Shown: positions 1 to 9,234, numbered from the stretch's first letter. The stretch is DNA of 64,000 nt from JAAYUJ01 sp963698165 (GCA_963698165.1 CAVOPT010000008.1:279031-343030), one strand, 5' to 3'. The notes: generated by a model from the letters alone, not told the origin. Translations and numbers: made by a program.

Positions 1-1353
1 CCAGCCGCCGTCACGGTTCTGCATTCCCATCACCCAGCGAAGTCCGTGCTGGATGGCTTCGTCAACCTCCGGGAATACCCCCGGCTTCCATGCTTTCCTG
101 AGAGCCATCAGCACCATGGCGGAGTCGTCAACATCCGGGTACAGGGGGTTGTCGAACTCAAAAAACCATCCCCCCGGGGGCGAACCGTTCTTGAGCTGCC
201 AGTCTCCCGTTTCCCTTACTTGCTTGTGAAGGAGCCACCGGGTTGCCCTGAGGATGGAGTCCGGTTGGTCCACGTCACCCTGACCCAGTGCGTAGAGGGA
301 GATGGCCGTGTCCCACACAGGAGAAAAGCACGGCTGGACTCGAATGGAATCGTTGGACGGCTCATGGACTTCCAGCTTCTCTATCTCCGCAAGTCCCGCC
401 CGAACATAAGGGTGTTCCAGGGGGTAGCCGAGGCACTTGAGAGCCATGACGCTGTTGGCCATGGCGGGCAAAATGGCGCCGAGCCCCCCGGGTCGAGTGG
501 CACGAGGTATGAACCAGGCAGCGGCTCTCTCGATGGCCCTTTTCCTTATGCGGCGCATGGGGAGGCGCTCTGCCGTCTTGAGGCAGGCATCCACGGCCAG
601 GAAGAAGGTGCCCCAGGAAAAGAAGCGCTCTGGTTTCAGGAGGGAAAAGTCCGTCTTTTCCCTGGGCTCGAGGAGCAGTTCATCCAGGTGAAACCCCGGC
701 GGTGTGGGTGCCACGGGCCTGAGGCCATAGAGTACCGAGAGGGGGACGAAGATGGTCCTTGCCCATGCCGCCATTTCATTGACGTTGACGGGAAATGCAG
801 GGGGCAGGAAGATGAATTCGGGAGGCACCGCGGGGACGTGGTCCCACCGGTAGACTCCAAACATTGCAAGATGGTACTTGGTGTAGGTGCGAGCCTTGGT
901 CATGCCGCCCAGGGCGAGGATCACCTCCCGGCATCGCCTCATGTCCGGCTCCTCGGGAGAGACGCCTGCAAGCTTGAGTGCGAAATAGCTCAGGATTGAA
1001 GCGGAAATGTCGGGCGGTCCCCCTTTGTATATGGCCCACCCTCCCTGGGAAAGGGCTGCGTCCCTGATGGCCCGCGCGTATTTGGGTATCTTGGGGTCAT
1101 GGCCCAGACCCATGAAGTGCTTCAGCAGGATGGCGTAGCTTTCCGTCGTGGTATCCGCAAGAAGCTCGCCCAGCCAGTAGCCGTCGTCCTGTTGCCTGGA
1201 GAGAGACCACCGGCAGGCGCGCCGCACAGCTCTTTCCAGCTTGCCCCCGGCGAGAGTGTGCACCTCGCCCCTGGCCACGCGCGAATCATGTTTCACGGTC
1301 TCACTGGAAGCGATCTCCGAAGACACCGTCGTCGGAATTTGGGAATGGCCCAT
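1..1353 (-). CDS. shc: Squalene-hopene cyclase, C-terminus cut by window edge
   Basis: This enzyme cyclises squalene to hopene or hopanol, the committed step of hopanoid membrane-lipid synthesis; the family is membrane-associated. The first 451 residues are present (family about 640-680), so the C-terminal third lies outside the window. The catalytic Asp-rich motif reads PDVDDSAM with DVDD at residues 407-410, preceded by the family segment GGWFFEFDNPLYPDVDD. A QW-type repeat (QNRDGGW) ends exactly at the edge, and NVNEMAAWARTIFVPLSVL is also typical. The ATG at 1353 was chosen because GGAGAG lies about 8 bases upstream; the nearby ATG at 1358 opens a frame that stops quickly. A TetR regulator lies 128 bp upstream on the same strand. 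No hopanoid-modifying genes are visible. The family call is secure. Confidence 0.93.
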   Translation of the reverse strand, partial: MGHSQIPTTVSSEIASSETVKHDSRVARGEVHTLAGGKLERAVRRACRWSLSRQQDDGYWLGELLADTTTESYAILLKHFMGLGHDPKIPKYARAIRDAALSQGGWAIYKGGPPDISASILSYFALKLAGVSPEEPDMRRCREVILALGGMTKARTYTKYHLAMFGVYRWDHVPAVPPEFIFLPPAFPVNVNEMAAWARTIFVPLSVLYGLRPVAPTPPGFHLDELLLEPREKTDFSLLKPERFFSWGTFFLAVDACLKTAERLPMRRIRKRAIERAAAWFIPRATRPGGLGAILPAMANSVMALKCLGYPLEHPYVRAGLAEIEKLEVHEPSNDSIRVQPCFSPVWDTAISLYALGQGDVDQPDSILRATRWLLHKQVRETGDWQLKNGSPPGGWFFEFDNPLYPDVDDSAMVLMALRKAWKPGVFPEVDEAIQHGLRWVMGMQNRDGGW

Positions 1354-1481
1354 GCATTTCTCTCCGTGTCGTCATGGCCCTCGGTTGTGGTTATAGGCTT
1401 CATCAATCCGGTGAAGGCTTGGGTCCTTTCCAGGCCGCCCGATCCATTCGGATCGCAGGAATTGTGCCCTCTGCAGCGCCA

Positions 1482-2081
1482 TCAAGCGACAATGCCACCC
1501 ACGGCGGAATCGATGACCACCTGCTGCAATTGGTGTCTTGATGCCCAGGGAAAAGCAGGGTAAGTCAGCCACAGCGCAACCAGGCCGTGCACCGCGGCAA
1601 AGACCGCCTGGGCCGCAGCTTCAACTTCCTCTCTCCTGGGCTCCCGACACGTGACGCACGCCTCCACGGCGTTGAGAATCATCTGGTAGAATCTGAGCCC
1701 CTGGGATCCCTCCTTCAGATAGTCTTCGGGCTTGGACCAGAGGTCCGTCTCCATCATGAAGGCAACCCGGTACCCGTTGGGATCCTCAGTCGCCAGCCGG
1801 ACGTAGGCTTCCCCCATTTTCTTCAGCCGTGCAACAGGGTCGAGATTTTCTCCCTGCACATCCTGGAAGACCTTCGCGAGTTTCTCCAGCATCTCCTCGG
1901 CCAGGCAGTTGACGAGCTCCCCCTTGTTCTTGAAGTAGAGGTAGATGGTGGTGGCCGAATAGCCGATTTTGCGGGCGATTTTTCTCATGGAAACGTTTCT
2001 GTAGCCCTCCTCCACGAAGAGCTCCCGTGCCGCGCTGAGAATCAGGCTTCGGAGTGTTTCCTTTTCCTTCAAGGTGTGCAT
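1482..2081 (-). CDS. TetR/AcrR-family transcriptional regulator
   Basis: Protein of 199 residues with an N-terminal TetR helix-turn-helix: SMRKIARKIGYSATTIYLYF is the recognition region, at about residues 30-50. The ligand-binding half resembles the WHG type (VHGLVALWLTYPAFPW near the C-terminus). The inducer is unknown; TetR proteins usually repress nearby or divergent genes. The start at 2081 (MHTLKEKETL) follows AGGA in a good position; a longer frame to 2153 adds 24 residues with no TetR similarity. Downstream on the same strand is squalene-hopene cyclase, and divergently placed is the GspE-like ATPase, so either could be the target. I see no clear palindromic operator in the short divergent gap. 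Confidence 0.88.
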   Translation of the reverse strand: MHTLKEKETLRSLILSAARELFVEEGYRNVSMRKIARKIGYSATTIYLYFKNKGELVNCLAEEMLEKLAKVFQDVQGENLDPVARLKKMGEAYVRLATEDPNGYRVAFMMETDLWSKPEDYLKEGSQGLRFYQMILNAVEACVTCREPRREEVEAAAQAVFAAVHGLVALWLTYPAFPWASRHQLQQVVIDSAVGGIVA

Positions 2082-2310
2082 GGTCTGTTCCTGCTGAGTT
2101 ACTCGGTCACTTAACGATGTTAAGGGATTAAGACATGCTCGTCTTGGAGTCAACCGAAAAGTGATGGGAACCCGAGGGGAGTCTTAGACCCAATTGCCCG
2201 GGCACATTCAAGAAAAACCGCGGCAGTTCCGATTCTCAAGGGAGAAGACATTGGGGGCGGCCCGTCAGAAACCGAGATCACCCGATAACCCGACCGATGC
2301 GAGATGCTTC

Positions 2311-4137
2311 ATGGGAAATCAGCTGAAGATTGTGAGAGAGGAGTGTGGCGCAGCCACCCGGAATCACTCCTTCGAGAGGGTCCTCAAACTGGAAGACGTG
2401 CTGGACCGGCTGATGGCCGGGGGCATGATTTCCCCCCAGGATGCGAGGAAGGTTCTCAACCGGCCCCAATCGGAGGAGCGCAAGGATCTCCATCCGCTGG
2501 CGATCATTGCCGAGAGGCGCCTGCAACAGCCGAATCCTCCCCACGAGCAGCTCACCCTCGAAGCTCTGACGGTGTGGCTGGCCAAGGAGTTCAACCTTCC
2601 CTATCTGCGCATCGACCCCCTGAAAGTGGATGTCCCCAGCGTCACGGGCCTGGTTTCCTACGCTTACGCGGTAGGGCACAGGATTCTCCCCGTCGAGGCC
2701 AGGGACAATGAGGTCGTCGTCGCCACATCGCAGCCCCATGTGGCCGAGTGGCAGGAGGAGCTCACGCGGATTCTCCGGCGCAGGGTCGTGCCGGTCATCT
2801 CCAATCCCCTGGACATCAGCCGATACCTGGTGGAGTTCTATGCCCTGACGGAGTCCGTGAAGCGGGCCCTGGGAAAGGCAGACGGCCCAAAGATAAACAG
2901 CACCCTCAACCTGGAGCAGTTGATCGAACTGGGACGGGCCGGTGCCCTGGACGCCAACGACCGGTACGTGGTGAACATCGTCGACTGGCTCCTTCAATAT
3001 GCCTTCGATCAGCGTGCCAGCGACATTCACCTGGAACCCAGGCGCGAGGAGGGAGACGTGCGGTTTCGCATCGACGGCGTGCTCCACCAGGTCTACCAGT
3101 TGCCCGGAGTCGTGATGGGTGCCGTCATCAGCCGCTTGAAGGTCCTCGGGCGCATGGATCTTGCCGAGAAGCGCCGTCCCCAGGATGGAAGGATCAAGAC
3201 CAAAACGCACGCAGGCGATGAGGTTGAGCTCCGACTGTCCACCATGCCCACGGTCTTCGGCGAGAAGCTCGTCATGCGCATCTTCGATCCCAACGTGACC
3301 ATCCGGGGCTATGAGGAACTGGGGCTTTCCACCCGGGAGTTTGCCAGGTGGAAGGAGATGGTGACCCACCCTTACGGGATCATCCTGGTGACAGGCCCAA
3401 CCGGTTCGGGAAAGACCACGACCCTGTACTCGACCCTGAAGCGACTGGCCAAGCCAGAGGTCAACGTGTGCACCGTGGAGGAACCCATCGAAATGGTGGA
3501 GCCCCGGTTCAACCAGATGCAGGTGCAACCGGCCATCGGGTTGGACTTTGCCAACGGCCTGCGCAACCTCCTCAGACAGGATCCGGACATCATCATGGTG
3601 GGGGAGATCCGGGACCTGGAGACGGCGGAAATGGCCGTTCAGGCTGCCTTGACAGGGCACCTCGTTTTCTCGACCCTGCACACCAACGATGCGGTATCCG
3701 CCATCGTGCGCCTCCTCGACATCGGGGTGCCTCACTACCTCATTCGCGCCACCCTCCTCGGCATAGTTGCCCAACGGCTCGTGCGAACCCTGTGCCCTTC
3801 CTGCAAACAGGCGGGTCCCCTGGACGATGATCTGTGGCAGTCTCTCGTCAGTCCTTGGAAAGTGCCGAAACCGGAGAAGGTTTCCGTGCCCGGCGGCTGC
3901 CTCGAATGCCGGGAAACCGGCTATCTCGGAAGAGTCGGGATCTATGAGATCCTGACCCTCACTCCAACCGTGCGCCAGTTGATCAGAGCGGATACGGACG
4001 TCTCCATGGTGAGAAAACAGGCGATGAAAGAGGGCATGCACACGTTGAACGTGAGCGGGGCCATGAAAATCTGCGCCGGTTTGACCACCATCGAAGAGGT
4101 CTTTCGGGTCGCGGGCACGGGAAACGAGCTCACCTGA
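2311..4137 (+). CDS. GspE/PilB-type secretion or pilus assembly ATPase
   Basis: Cytoplasmic hexameric ATPase of the type II secretion / type IV pilus superfamily, powering pseudopilus or pilus assembly. From 2311 the protein has 608 residues. The N-terminal third carries a GspE/MshE N-domain-like region, followed by the ATPase core with Walker A GPTGSGKTTT near residue 362, Walker B-like DIIMVGEIRDLETAEMA, and the His box region GHLVFSTLHTNDA. Near the C-terminus CPSCKQ and CLECRETGYLGR form the four-Cys zinc motif of GspE/PilB. The frame is open upstream to a TTG at 2194; the ATG at 2311 is preferred but its ribosome site is weak. No other secretin, pseudopilin or pilus gene lies in the window, so its machine is unknown. 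Confidence 0.88.
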   Translation: MGNQLKIVREECGAATRNHSFERVLKLEDVLDRLMAGGMISPQDARKVLNRPQSEERKDLHPLAIIAERRLQQPNPPHEQLTLEALTVWLAKEFNLPYLRIDPLKVDVPSVTGLVSYAYAVGHRILPVEARDNEVVVATSQPHVAEWQEELTRILRRRVVPVISNPLDISRYLVEFYALTESVKRALGKADGPKINSTLNLEQLIELGRAGALDANDRYVVNIVDWLLQYAFDQRASDIHLEPRREEGDVRFRIDGVLHQVYQLPGVVMGAVISRLKVLGRMDLAEKRRPQDGRIKTKTHAGDEVELRLSTMPTVFGEKLVMRIFDPNVTIRGYEELGLSTREFARWKEMVTHPYGIILVTGPTGSGKTTTLYSTLKRLAKPEVNVCTVEEPIEMVEPRFNQMQVQPAIGLDFANGLRNLLRQDPDIIMVGEIRDLETAEMAVQAALTGHLVFSTLHTNDAVSAIVRLLDIGVPHYLIRATLLGIVAQRLVRTLCPSCKQAGPLDDDLWQSLVSPWKVPKPEKVSVPGGCLECRETGYLGRVGIYEILTLTPTVRQLIRADTDVSMVRKQAMKEGMHTLNVSGAMKICAGLTTIEEVFRVAGTGNELT

Positions 4138-4312
4138 GGGGACTTCCCTCCCAGGAGACAAAATTTCAAGGTCTCGTGTCAGACTTGTGTTTTCGGGTTG
4201 AGCCCGTACTCGACGCAGCACCGGTATTGCCTCCGAGGCCATCCCCTGATACCTTTCCACTGAAATCCCTGGTTTTCACCTTGAATCCCAACCCATGCCC
4301 GGAGGAGACATC

Positions 4313-4960
4313 ATGGGGAGAAGAGTTGAGCGAATAACGGCGGACATGAATGAAGGGCGGCTCGAGGAAGACCTCGAGAGGTACAGGCGCAGGGCTCTCG
4401 AAATGGGAGCCACGAACGCCGCAGTCCTGGATGCCTGCGACATCCCGGTAGACGAGCGGGTGACCCTCAAGTGCCAGATCCCTCGGTGTTTTGGATACGG
4501 GGCAGGAGCTCACTGCCCTCCCAACACCCTGAAGCCCGCCGAGCTTCGAGAGCTTCTGAAGAAGTACCGCAGAGCGGTATTCTTCATAAAGGACGTCCCG
4601 TCGGAAGTGATCGTCCGTGACAAGACAACCATCAAAGAGAGGGTCGAGGCCTATCAGGATGTCTACAAGATCGTGACCGAAGTCGAGTCCATGGCTTTCT
4701 ACGACGGGCATTACCTCGCCTTTGGCTTTGCGGCGGGGTCATGCAGGCACACTTTCTGCGGGCAGCAGAAGACCTGCCAGGCCATGGAAGGAGAACGGTG
4801 CCGGTTTTCGCTCATTTCGCGGCCATCCATGGAGGCTGTGGGAATAGACGTCTACGGCATGGTTGCGCAGGCCGGCTGGGACATATATCCCATTGGGAGT
4901 GGAGCAAAACCCGAGGACATTCCCAAAGGGACCCTTGCGGGAATCGTCATCGTGCAGTGA
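4313..4960 (+). CDS. DUF2284 putative metal-binding protein
   Basis: A 215-residue soluble protein matching the DUF2284 family, whose function is not established. Conserved Cys groups support metal or Fe-S binding: CQIPRCFGYGAGAHCPPN around residues 50-67 and SCRHTFCGQQKTC around 143-155, followed by CRFSLISRPSMEAVGIDVYG, the best-conserved family stretch. The start at 4313 follows GGAGGAG about 7 bases upstream; an in-frame ATG six codons earlier contains this ribosome site and is unlikely. It stands alone between the GspE-like gene, 175 bp upstream, and a strong stem-loop terminator about 90 bp after its stop. Family membership is secure; function is unknown. Confidence 0.85.
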   Translation: MGRRVERITADMNEGRLEEDLERYRRRALEMGATNAAVLDACDIPVDERVTLKCQIPRCFGYGAGAHCPPNTLKPAELRELLKKYRRAVFFIKDVPSEVIVRDKTTIKERVEAYQDVYKIVTEVESMAFYDGHYLAFGFAAGSCRHTFCGQQKTCQAMEGERCRFSLISRPSMEAVGIDVYGMVAQAGWDIYPIGSGAKPEDIPKGTLAGIVIVQ

Positions 4961-5049
4961 GCCATGGAAATGTTCAGAGCAGAACTTTTCGCAACAGGGC
5001 GCCGAGGATTGAATTCCGTGGACACTTTGTGGGCGGGGGGAAGATGAGT

Positions 5050-5116
5050 CCGAAGCCTGGGGATCCGGGAATGGCTTGGCTTTTCGGAGGCGGATTCCCA
5101 GGCTTCGGTTCTTTTC
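5050..5116 (+). terminator. Intrinsic terminator after the DUF2284 gene
   Basis: Two 18-base arms, CCGAAGCCTGGGGATCCG (5050-5067) and CGGATTCCCAGGCTTCGG (5091-5108), pair along their full length with one G-U wobble across a 23-nt loop. TTCTTTTC follows directly at 5109-5116. The position, 90 bp after the DUF2284 stop, fits rho-independent termination of that gene. The rest of 4961-5453 shows no gene that I can support. Confidence 0.75.
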
Positions 5117-5453
5117 ATGGTTGAGTGGTTTGAAGGAGCACTCGACGGTCCAAGACCGTACTTAAAAATTTATTTCACAAGTCGGCTTATACGCCACTGA
5201 AGCCAAACCTGTCAACAGGAAAAATGAGCTTCTGTAAAAAGGCCCCTTTTTCGCTGCGCCAGCCTGAGCGATCACAAAAAGGCGCTACCGAGGCTGGATT
5301 CTACTCGGTGAACCCGTGATCTTCCCTTCGCGATGATCCCGCTGACGGCGGAAAAAAGATGGCCGTAAAGTCTTCTTCAAAAGTCTCAGATTGAAAATTT
5401 TGTGATAAACAACACAAAATCCCTCTCCACCCTTACCCACCGGACTCCGGGGC

Positions 5454-5843
5454 TCACTTGGAACCGTCGTTTCCTCCGGGTGCCTGGGCAGGGGGGCTGT
5501 TGGCGGCAGGGCTTTCTTCGGGAGTCCCGGGCGCAGGCCTCTCAACGATGGAGAGGAGCTCCAGCTCGAAAATGAGGGCGCTTCCCGGGGGAATGCCGGC
5601 ACCCGCTCCCCGCTTGCCGTAGGCAAGCTTTGCGGGAACGAAGATCTGCCACCTGGCCCCCTCTTTCATCATCTTGAGGGCCTGCATCCATCCGGGGATC
5701 ACCCGGTCCACACGGAAGGTCGCGGGTTTGTTCCGCTTGTGGGAACTGTCGAACTCGGTGCCGTTGATGAGCGTTCCCCGGTAGTTGACCATCACCGTGT
5801 CGTCGTCATTGGGGGACTTCCCCGACCCCTCCTGGATCACCTT
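5454..5843 (-). pseudogene. FKBP-type peptidyl-prolyl isomerase, 3' fragment fused to a transposase
   Basis: Prolyl cis-trans isomerase domain of FKBP/Mip type. The visible part starts at KVIQEGSGKSP and runs through VMVNYRGTLINGTEFDSS, FRVDRVIPGWMQALKMMKEG, LAYGKRGAGAGIPPGSALIF and FELELLSIV, which is essentially the whole FKBP fold, followed by a Pro/Ala-rich tail. The signal peptide and N-terminal leader expected of a periplasmic FKBP are missing. The frame instead runs without a stop into IS5-type transposase sequence ending RARRWV at about 5844. The gene has therefore been decapitated. A signal-peptide-like fragment at 9067-9234, same strand and order, is a candidate for the missing 5' end. 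A chimeric product could be made only if the transposase portion is translated. Confidence 0.85.
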
Positions 5844-6474
5844 AACCCATCTTCGTGCACGATGGCCCGGAATCGAGGCTTTTTCCTGTCGCTCCTCGCC
5901 ACGGGATCGGGCGTAGGGAGTGTAGCCTCGTTGTCGCATCACCTCGCGGGTCTGTTCACTGTCAAAGGCCTTGTCACCACATAGGTTCTGCGGTTCTTCC
6001 GGTGTGGGGTCTGGGCGATTGACCACAACATTGTCCAAAACCGCCTCCACCTGAGCGACGTCATGACGGTTGGCTCCGGTAACGACGACGGGGAGCGGGA
6101 TACCTCGGCCGTCCACAAGGATGTGTCGCTTGGTCCCCTTTTTTCCCCCGATCCGTCGGATTGGCTCCGATGTATTCCTGAGCGAGAGGGGCTTTGGTCA
6201 TTGCACCATCAATACTTTGCCAGTCCCCGGCAATCCCTGACAACTCATCATAATCCGTCAAACCGGCCTGCCAGAGTGCAAGGAAAAATCCAGCTTGCGC
6301 CGACTCCAGCAAGTACCGGTGAATAGCGCTGGCACAACCGAATCGCTCTTGCGGAAGAGCCTTCCACTGACAACCTCTCCTTAGCACATACACAATGCCT
6401 TCAAAAACCTGCCGGTACGGCAATGGCTTGCGGCCGCCACCAGGGCCCAAATCAAACTCCTTTGCATCCTCCAT
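5844..6474 (-). mobile_element. IS5-family transposase remnant, copy 1
   Basis: DDE transposase of the IS5 family. The N-terminal part (GGRKPLPYRQVFEGIVYVLR, RGCQWKALP, WQSIDGAMTKAP with the first catalytic Asp) lies in one frame from 6474 to 6061. The second part (GTKRHILVDGRGIPLPVVV, TGANRHD with the second Asp, GDKAFDS) continues in another frame. The switch lies in a run of five G, six A and four G around 6145-6160 and needs a +1 (or -2) shift. The sequence ends at RARRWV, just before the position where the family carries its catalytic Glu, and joins FKBP sequence directly. It is therefore truncated and inactive. Sequence from 6475 to about 6630 shows no gene I can support. Confidence 0.85.
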
Positions 6475-6634
6475 GAGAACGTGGAGGCGACCGCATAATT
6501 GATGCTGAAAGTGCGGAGCCTCACACCATTCGGTATGAACTCAGCCTGCACGCAAGCTGATTTGAGGGCCTCGCAGCACCGTGATCCAGTCACGCCCCTC
6601 CTTGTCCCTGGGGATTCTCCTTTGCGGGGGAGAG

Positions 6635-6665
6635 AAAAGAGGGCCGCGGCATGCGGCCCTCTTTT
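6635..6665 (-). terminator. Bidirectional stem-loop terminator after the multicopper oxidase
   Basis: A perfect 13-bp inverted repeat, AAAAGAGGGCCGC (6635-6647) and GCGGCCCTCTTTT (6653-6665), encloses a 5-nt loop. A-runs and T-runs flank the GC stem, so it could terminate transcription from either side. On the minus strand it lies 31 bp after the oxidase stop. Confidence 0.8.
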
Positions 6666-6696
6666 CTTAGCTAAATGACATCAAATCGCATTACGG

Positions 6697-8847
6697 TCAG
6701 GACATCGTCGATCCCGGCTGACCCGGTTGCTCCGGGCCGATCCGGTACGGCCGCATCATCTCGTTATCCTCGTGCTCGACGATGTGGCAGTGCCACACGA
6801 ACTGACCGGGCGATGAGAAGGTGGCTTTCACCCGGGTGACCTCCCCGGGGAGCGCAAGCACGGTGTCCTTCCGCCCGCGTTCCCACGGCTCCGGCCCGCG
6901 TGCCGGCGAGTTAGGATCGGGCTGTACGATCCCCGTACCGTCCTCCGTATTCTGGTCAGTGATCGTGATCCCCTGCCGGTTGACCACCTCGAACGCCACC
7001 TCATGGATATGCATCGGATGGGCGTCGACCGTCGTGTTATAGAATTCCCAGATCTCGGTTTCGCCGACCGCGGGGTTTTCCGTGACTGCGTCAGCCCATT
7101 TCTTGACCACATAGTTGCCAGAGTCATCCACGGTGCCCAGTCGCACCTCGACCGGCACATCACCGAAGAATGCCGGGATGTCAGCTCGGCCAGGCTAAGG
7201 GGCCGCGATCTCACCGCCGGGGGCAGCGGCGCGATGGCCGGCAGCTTGAGGAACTGCGGCGGGGTGGTTAGATCTTTGCTGGTCGCCGCGACAACCTGGA
7301 ACTCCATCACCTGACCGGTGGTGTTTGGATCGGCCACATCGGCCGGATCGATCGGGGAAACCGCCGAAGGGCGCATCCGGGCCCACGTTCAGAGGATGAA
7401 GTTGGTTCCGGCCGGCACCGCGGTGAAGTCGACGATGAGATCAGCGCGCTCGGCCCCTCCCATCAGCAGTACGGCCTTGGTGCCATCGGCCATCGACGGA
7501 TCGGGCGGCGTCTCGTTCATGTTCACCGGAACTCACAAGGAAACCGGTCTCGTTGCCGATCTGCCAGACCTTCACCCGTGAGTCGTCGAACTTGAGCACC
7601 AGGGTGCGGGCGTCGCAGCCGTTGAGGAGCCGGAACCGGTAGCGGCGCTTCTCCACCTGCAGGAACGGCCAGGTATTGCCGTTCACGATGATGGTGTTGC
7701 CGAAGAACTCGGGGTTCCAGATCGGCGAGACGTCGCTGTCCGGGATGAAACTGGCGATAGGATCAGGGACGTCGCCAAAGAACGCGCGGCTGTCGGGGTA
7801 GAACAGCGACCCGTCGGCGTTGAACGAGCGGTCCTGGATGGCGATGGGGATCTCGTAGAACTTCCGGTTCTTCATAATCTGGTCGATCTCGCTCGGAGCG
7901 GGCCTCGGGAGAAGGGCCGGCCGTCCTGTGCGCTTGTCGCGCACCGCCAGATCGCCATCCTTTCCCCCGCGGATGATGTAGAAGCCCGCCGGTCCAGCGT
8001 AGACGTTCAGCCGCGTCATGCCCAGCGTGTGGTCGTGGTACCAGATGGTCGAGGCGCGCTGGTCGTTCGGGTACTGGAAGGTTGCAAATCCAGGGCCCCA
8101 ATCGACGCCGAACTTAGTCTTGGCCTTGCCCGCGAAGAAGTCATACCAGGTGCCCTCGGTGGCGTAGCCGCCGGGGATATTACCGGCCGCCGGCAGGAAC
8201 CAAGCCTCAGCGTATCCATCGCTCTCATCGCCGACCCCGATCGCGCCGTGGACGTGAGTGACCATGGGGACCGGGCCGGTGTAGGGTCCGGGCGTGCTGG
8301 TGAAGGTCGGGCGCGTATCGCGTCCCGCCGTGCCGCCCGGCGGGTTGGACCAGTGCAAGGTTTGGTCCACAGGCAGCAGGTGGGGCAAGTAATTCCCATA
8401 ATTATCCACCAACTCGTTGATCCACTTGATCCGGACCGGTCGCCCGGCGTTCGCCTCAATCGTCAGGGACGGTGCGTTGAAGATTTTCGGGGCTAACGGG
8501 CTGATCGCCTTGGCGGGGCCATAGCCCCAGACAGTCGTCGGCGGCAGACCCGGCGGCAGGATCTGCTGCTCAAACTGCCGCATCGCAATCTCGTAGTAGT
8601 CGACAAGCTTCTTGTTAGAGATCAAAATACCGGCGCGCGGCATCTGCGGCGGGATCAGCAGCGGAGTCACATATTTCTGTAAGTCTACAGGATCCAGCGT
8701 GCCGCCCGGAATCTGGGCGAAGACACGCCGGAACCCGAATTTCGTGGAAAGGAACAATCCCCCCACGCCAACGACACCGGCCTTCAGCAGCTGGCGCCTG
8801 TCGATCAGCAATTTTCCATTGTTATTCCCTTTCTTCTTTCTTCTCAT
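6697..8847 (-). pseudogene. Multicopper oxidase, Tat-exported, broken by frameshifts
   Basis: Laccase/CotA/bilirubin-oxidase-like enzyme that would oxidise metals or phenols with O2 in the periplasm. The N-terminus has a Tat signal (DRRQLLKAG then a hydrophobic stretch). Copper motifs are HVHGAIG, WYHDHTLGMTRL, MHIHEVAFEVV and HCHIVEHEDNEMM. The N-terminal two thirds (8847 to about 7530) and the C-terminal third (7158 to 6697) are intact open frames. Between them the reading frame jumps repeatedly, near 7530, 7399, 7366 and 7165-7210. The start at 8847 has GGAGG six bases upstream. The gene sits between two IS5 remnants, and oxygen-using chemistry is odd for the inferred anaerobe, so acquisition is likely. 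A stretch of assembly errors could mimic the lesions. Confidence 0.85.
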
Positions 8848-8869
8848 AGCGGTTCCTCCCTTCAAAGAG

Positions 8870-9066
8870 CGACGTCATGACGGTTGACTGCGCTAACGAC
8901 GACGGGGAGCGGGATACCCCGGCCGTCCACAAGGATGTGTCGCTTGGTCCCCTTTTATCCCCCGATCCGTTGGTTTGGCTTCGACGGATTCCTGATCGAG
9001 AGGGGCTTTGGTCATTGCACCATCCATGCTCCGCCAGTCCCAAGCAATCCCCGGCATCTCATCATA
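8870..9066 (-). mobile_element. IS5-family transposase remnant, copy 2 (internal fragment)
   Basis: About 200 bp closely similar to the interior of copy 1. It encodes YDEMPGIAWDWRSMDGAMTK and, after the same frame change, KRHILVDGRGIPLPVVV and NRHDVA. Similarity to copy 1 begins near GCGACGTCATGACGG and ends near CTCATCATAA. Both transposase ends are missing. It lies immediately upstream of the multicopper oxidase, in the same orientation as copy 1. The frame offset at the G/A/G run matches copy 1 exactly, although this copy reads ATAAAA in place of AAAAAA. Confidence 0.8.
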
Positions 9067-9234
9067 AGATGACGGGGGGTAGCACGAATTTCGGGAACTG
9101 AAGTCAAATCGAGACTCCCGTCTGCCTGCTGCCCATGTGCAGCGGTCATGCATGTCGCCGAGATGCCCATGGAGAACGCGGCAACGGCGACAAAAATACC
9201 AAGGACGAGCGGGGGTGTGTTAACCTTTCATCAT
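9067..9234 (-). pseudogene. Signal-peptide-bearing gene fragment, possible FKBP 5' end
   Basis: Next to the copy 2 transposase fragment, the minus strand from about 9227 to 9067 encodes a classical secretion signal: KVNTPPLVLGIFVAVAAF followed by a small-residue region, then about 20 hydrophilic residues ending near EIRATP. The frame matches the ATG pair at 9234-9229 only if one A is removed from ATGAAAGG, so the fragment is frameshifted at its start. It stops where transposase sequence begins. Strand and order fit the missing N-terminus of the FKBP fragment at 5454-5843. Coding character is reasonably clear; the link to FKBP is inference. Confidence 0.5.

Noticed and set aside
46..999. Long plus-strand open frame of 317 codons
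   Set aside because: It is antisense to squalene-hopene cyclase, whose minus-strand translation carries all family motifs; the plus-strand product has none.
2278..4260. 660-codon minus-strand open frame
   Set aside because: Antisense shadow of the GspE-like gene in GC-rich DNA; no family motif, and the plus strand has Walker and zinc motifs.
6381..6593. 70-codon minus-strand frame overlapping the transposase N-terminus
   Set aside because: Out of frame with the transposase motifs and without its own similarity or ribosome site.
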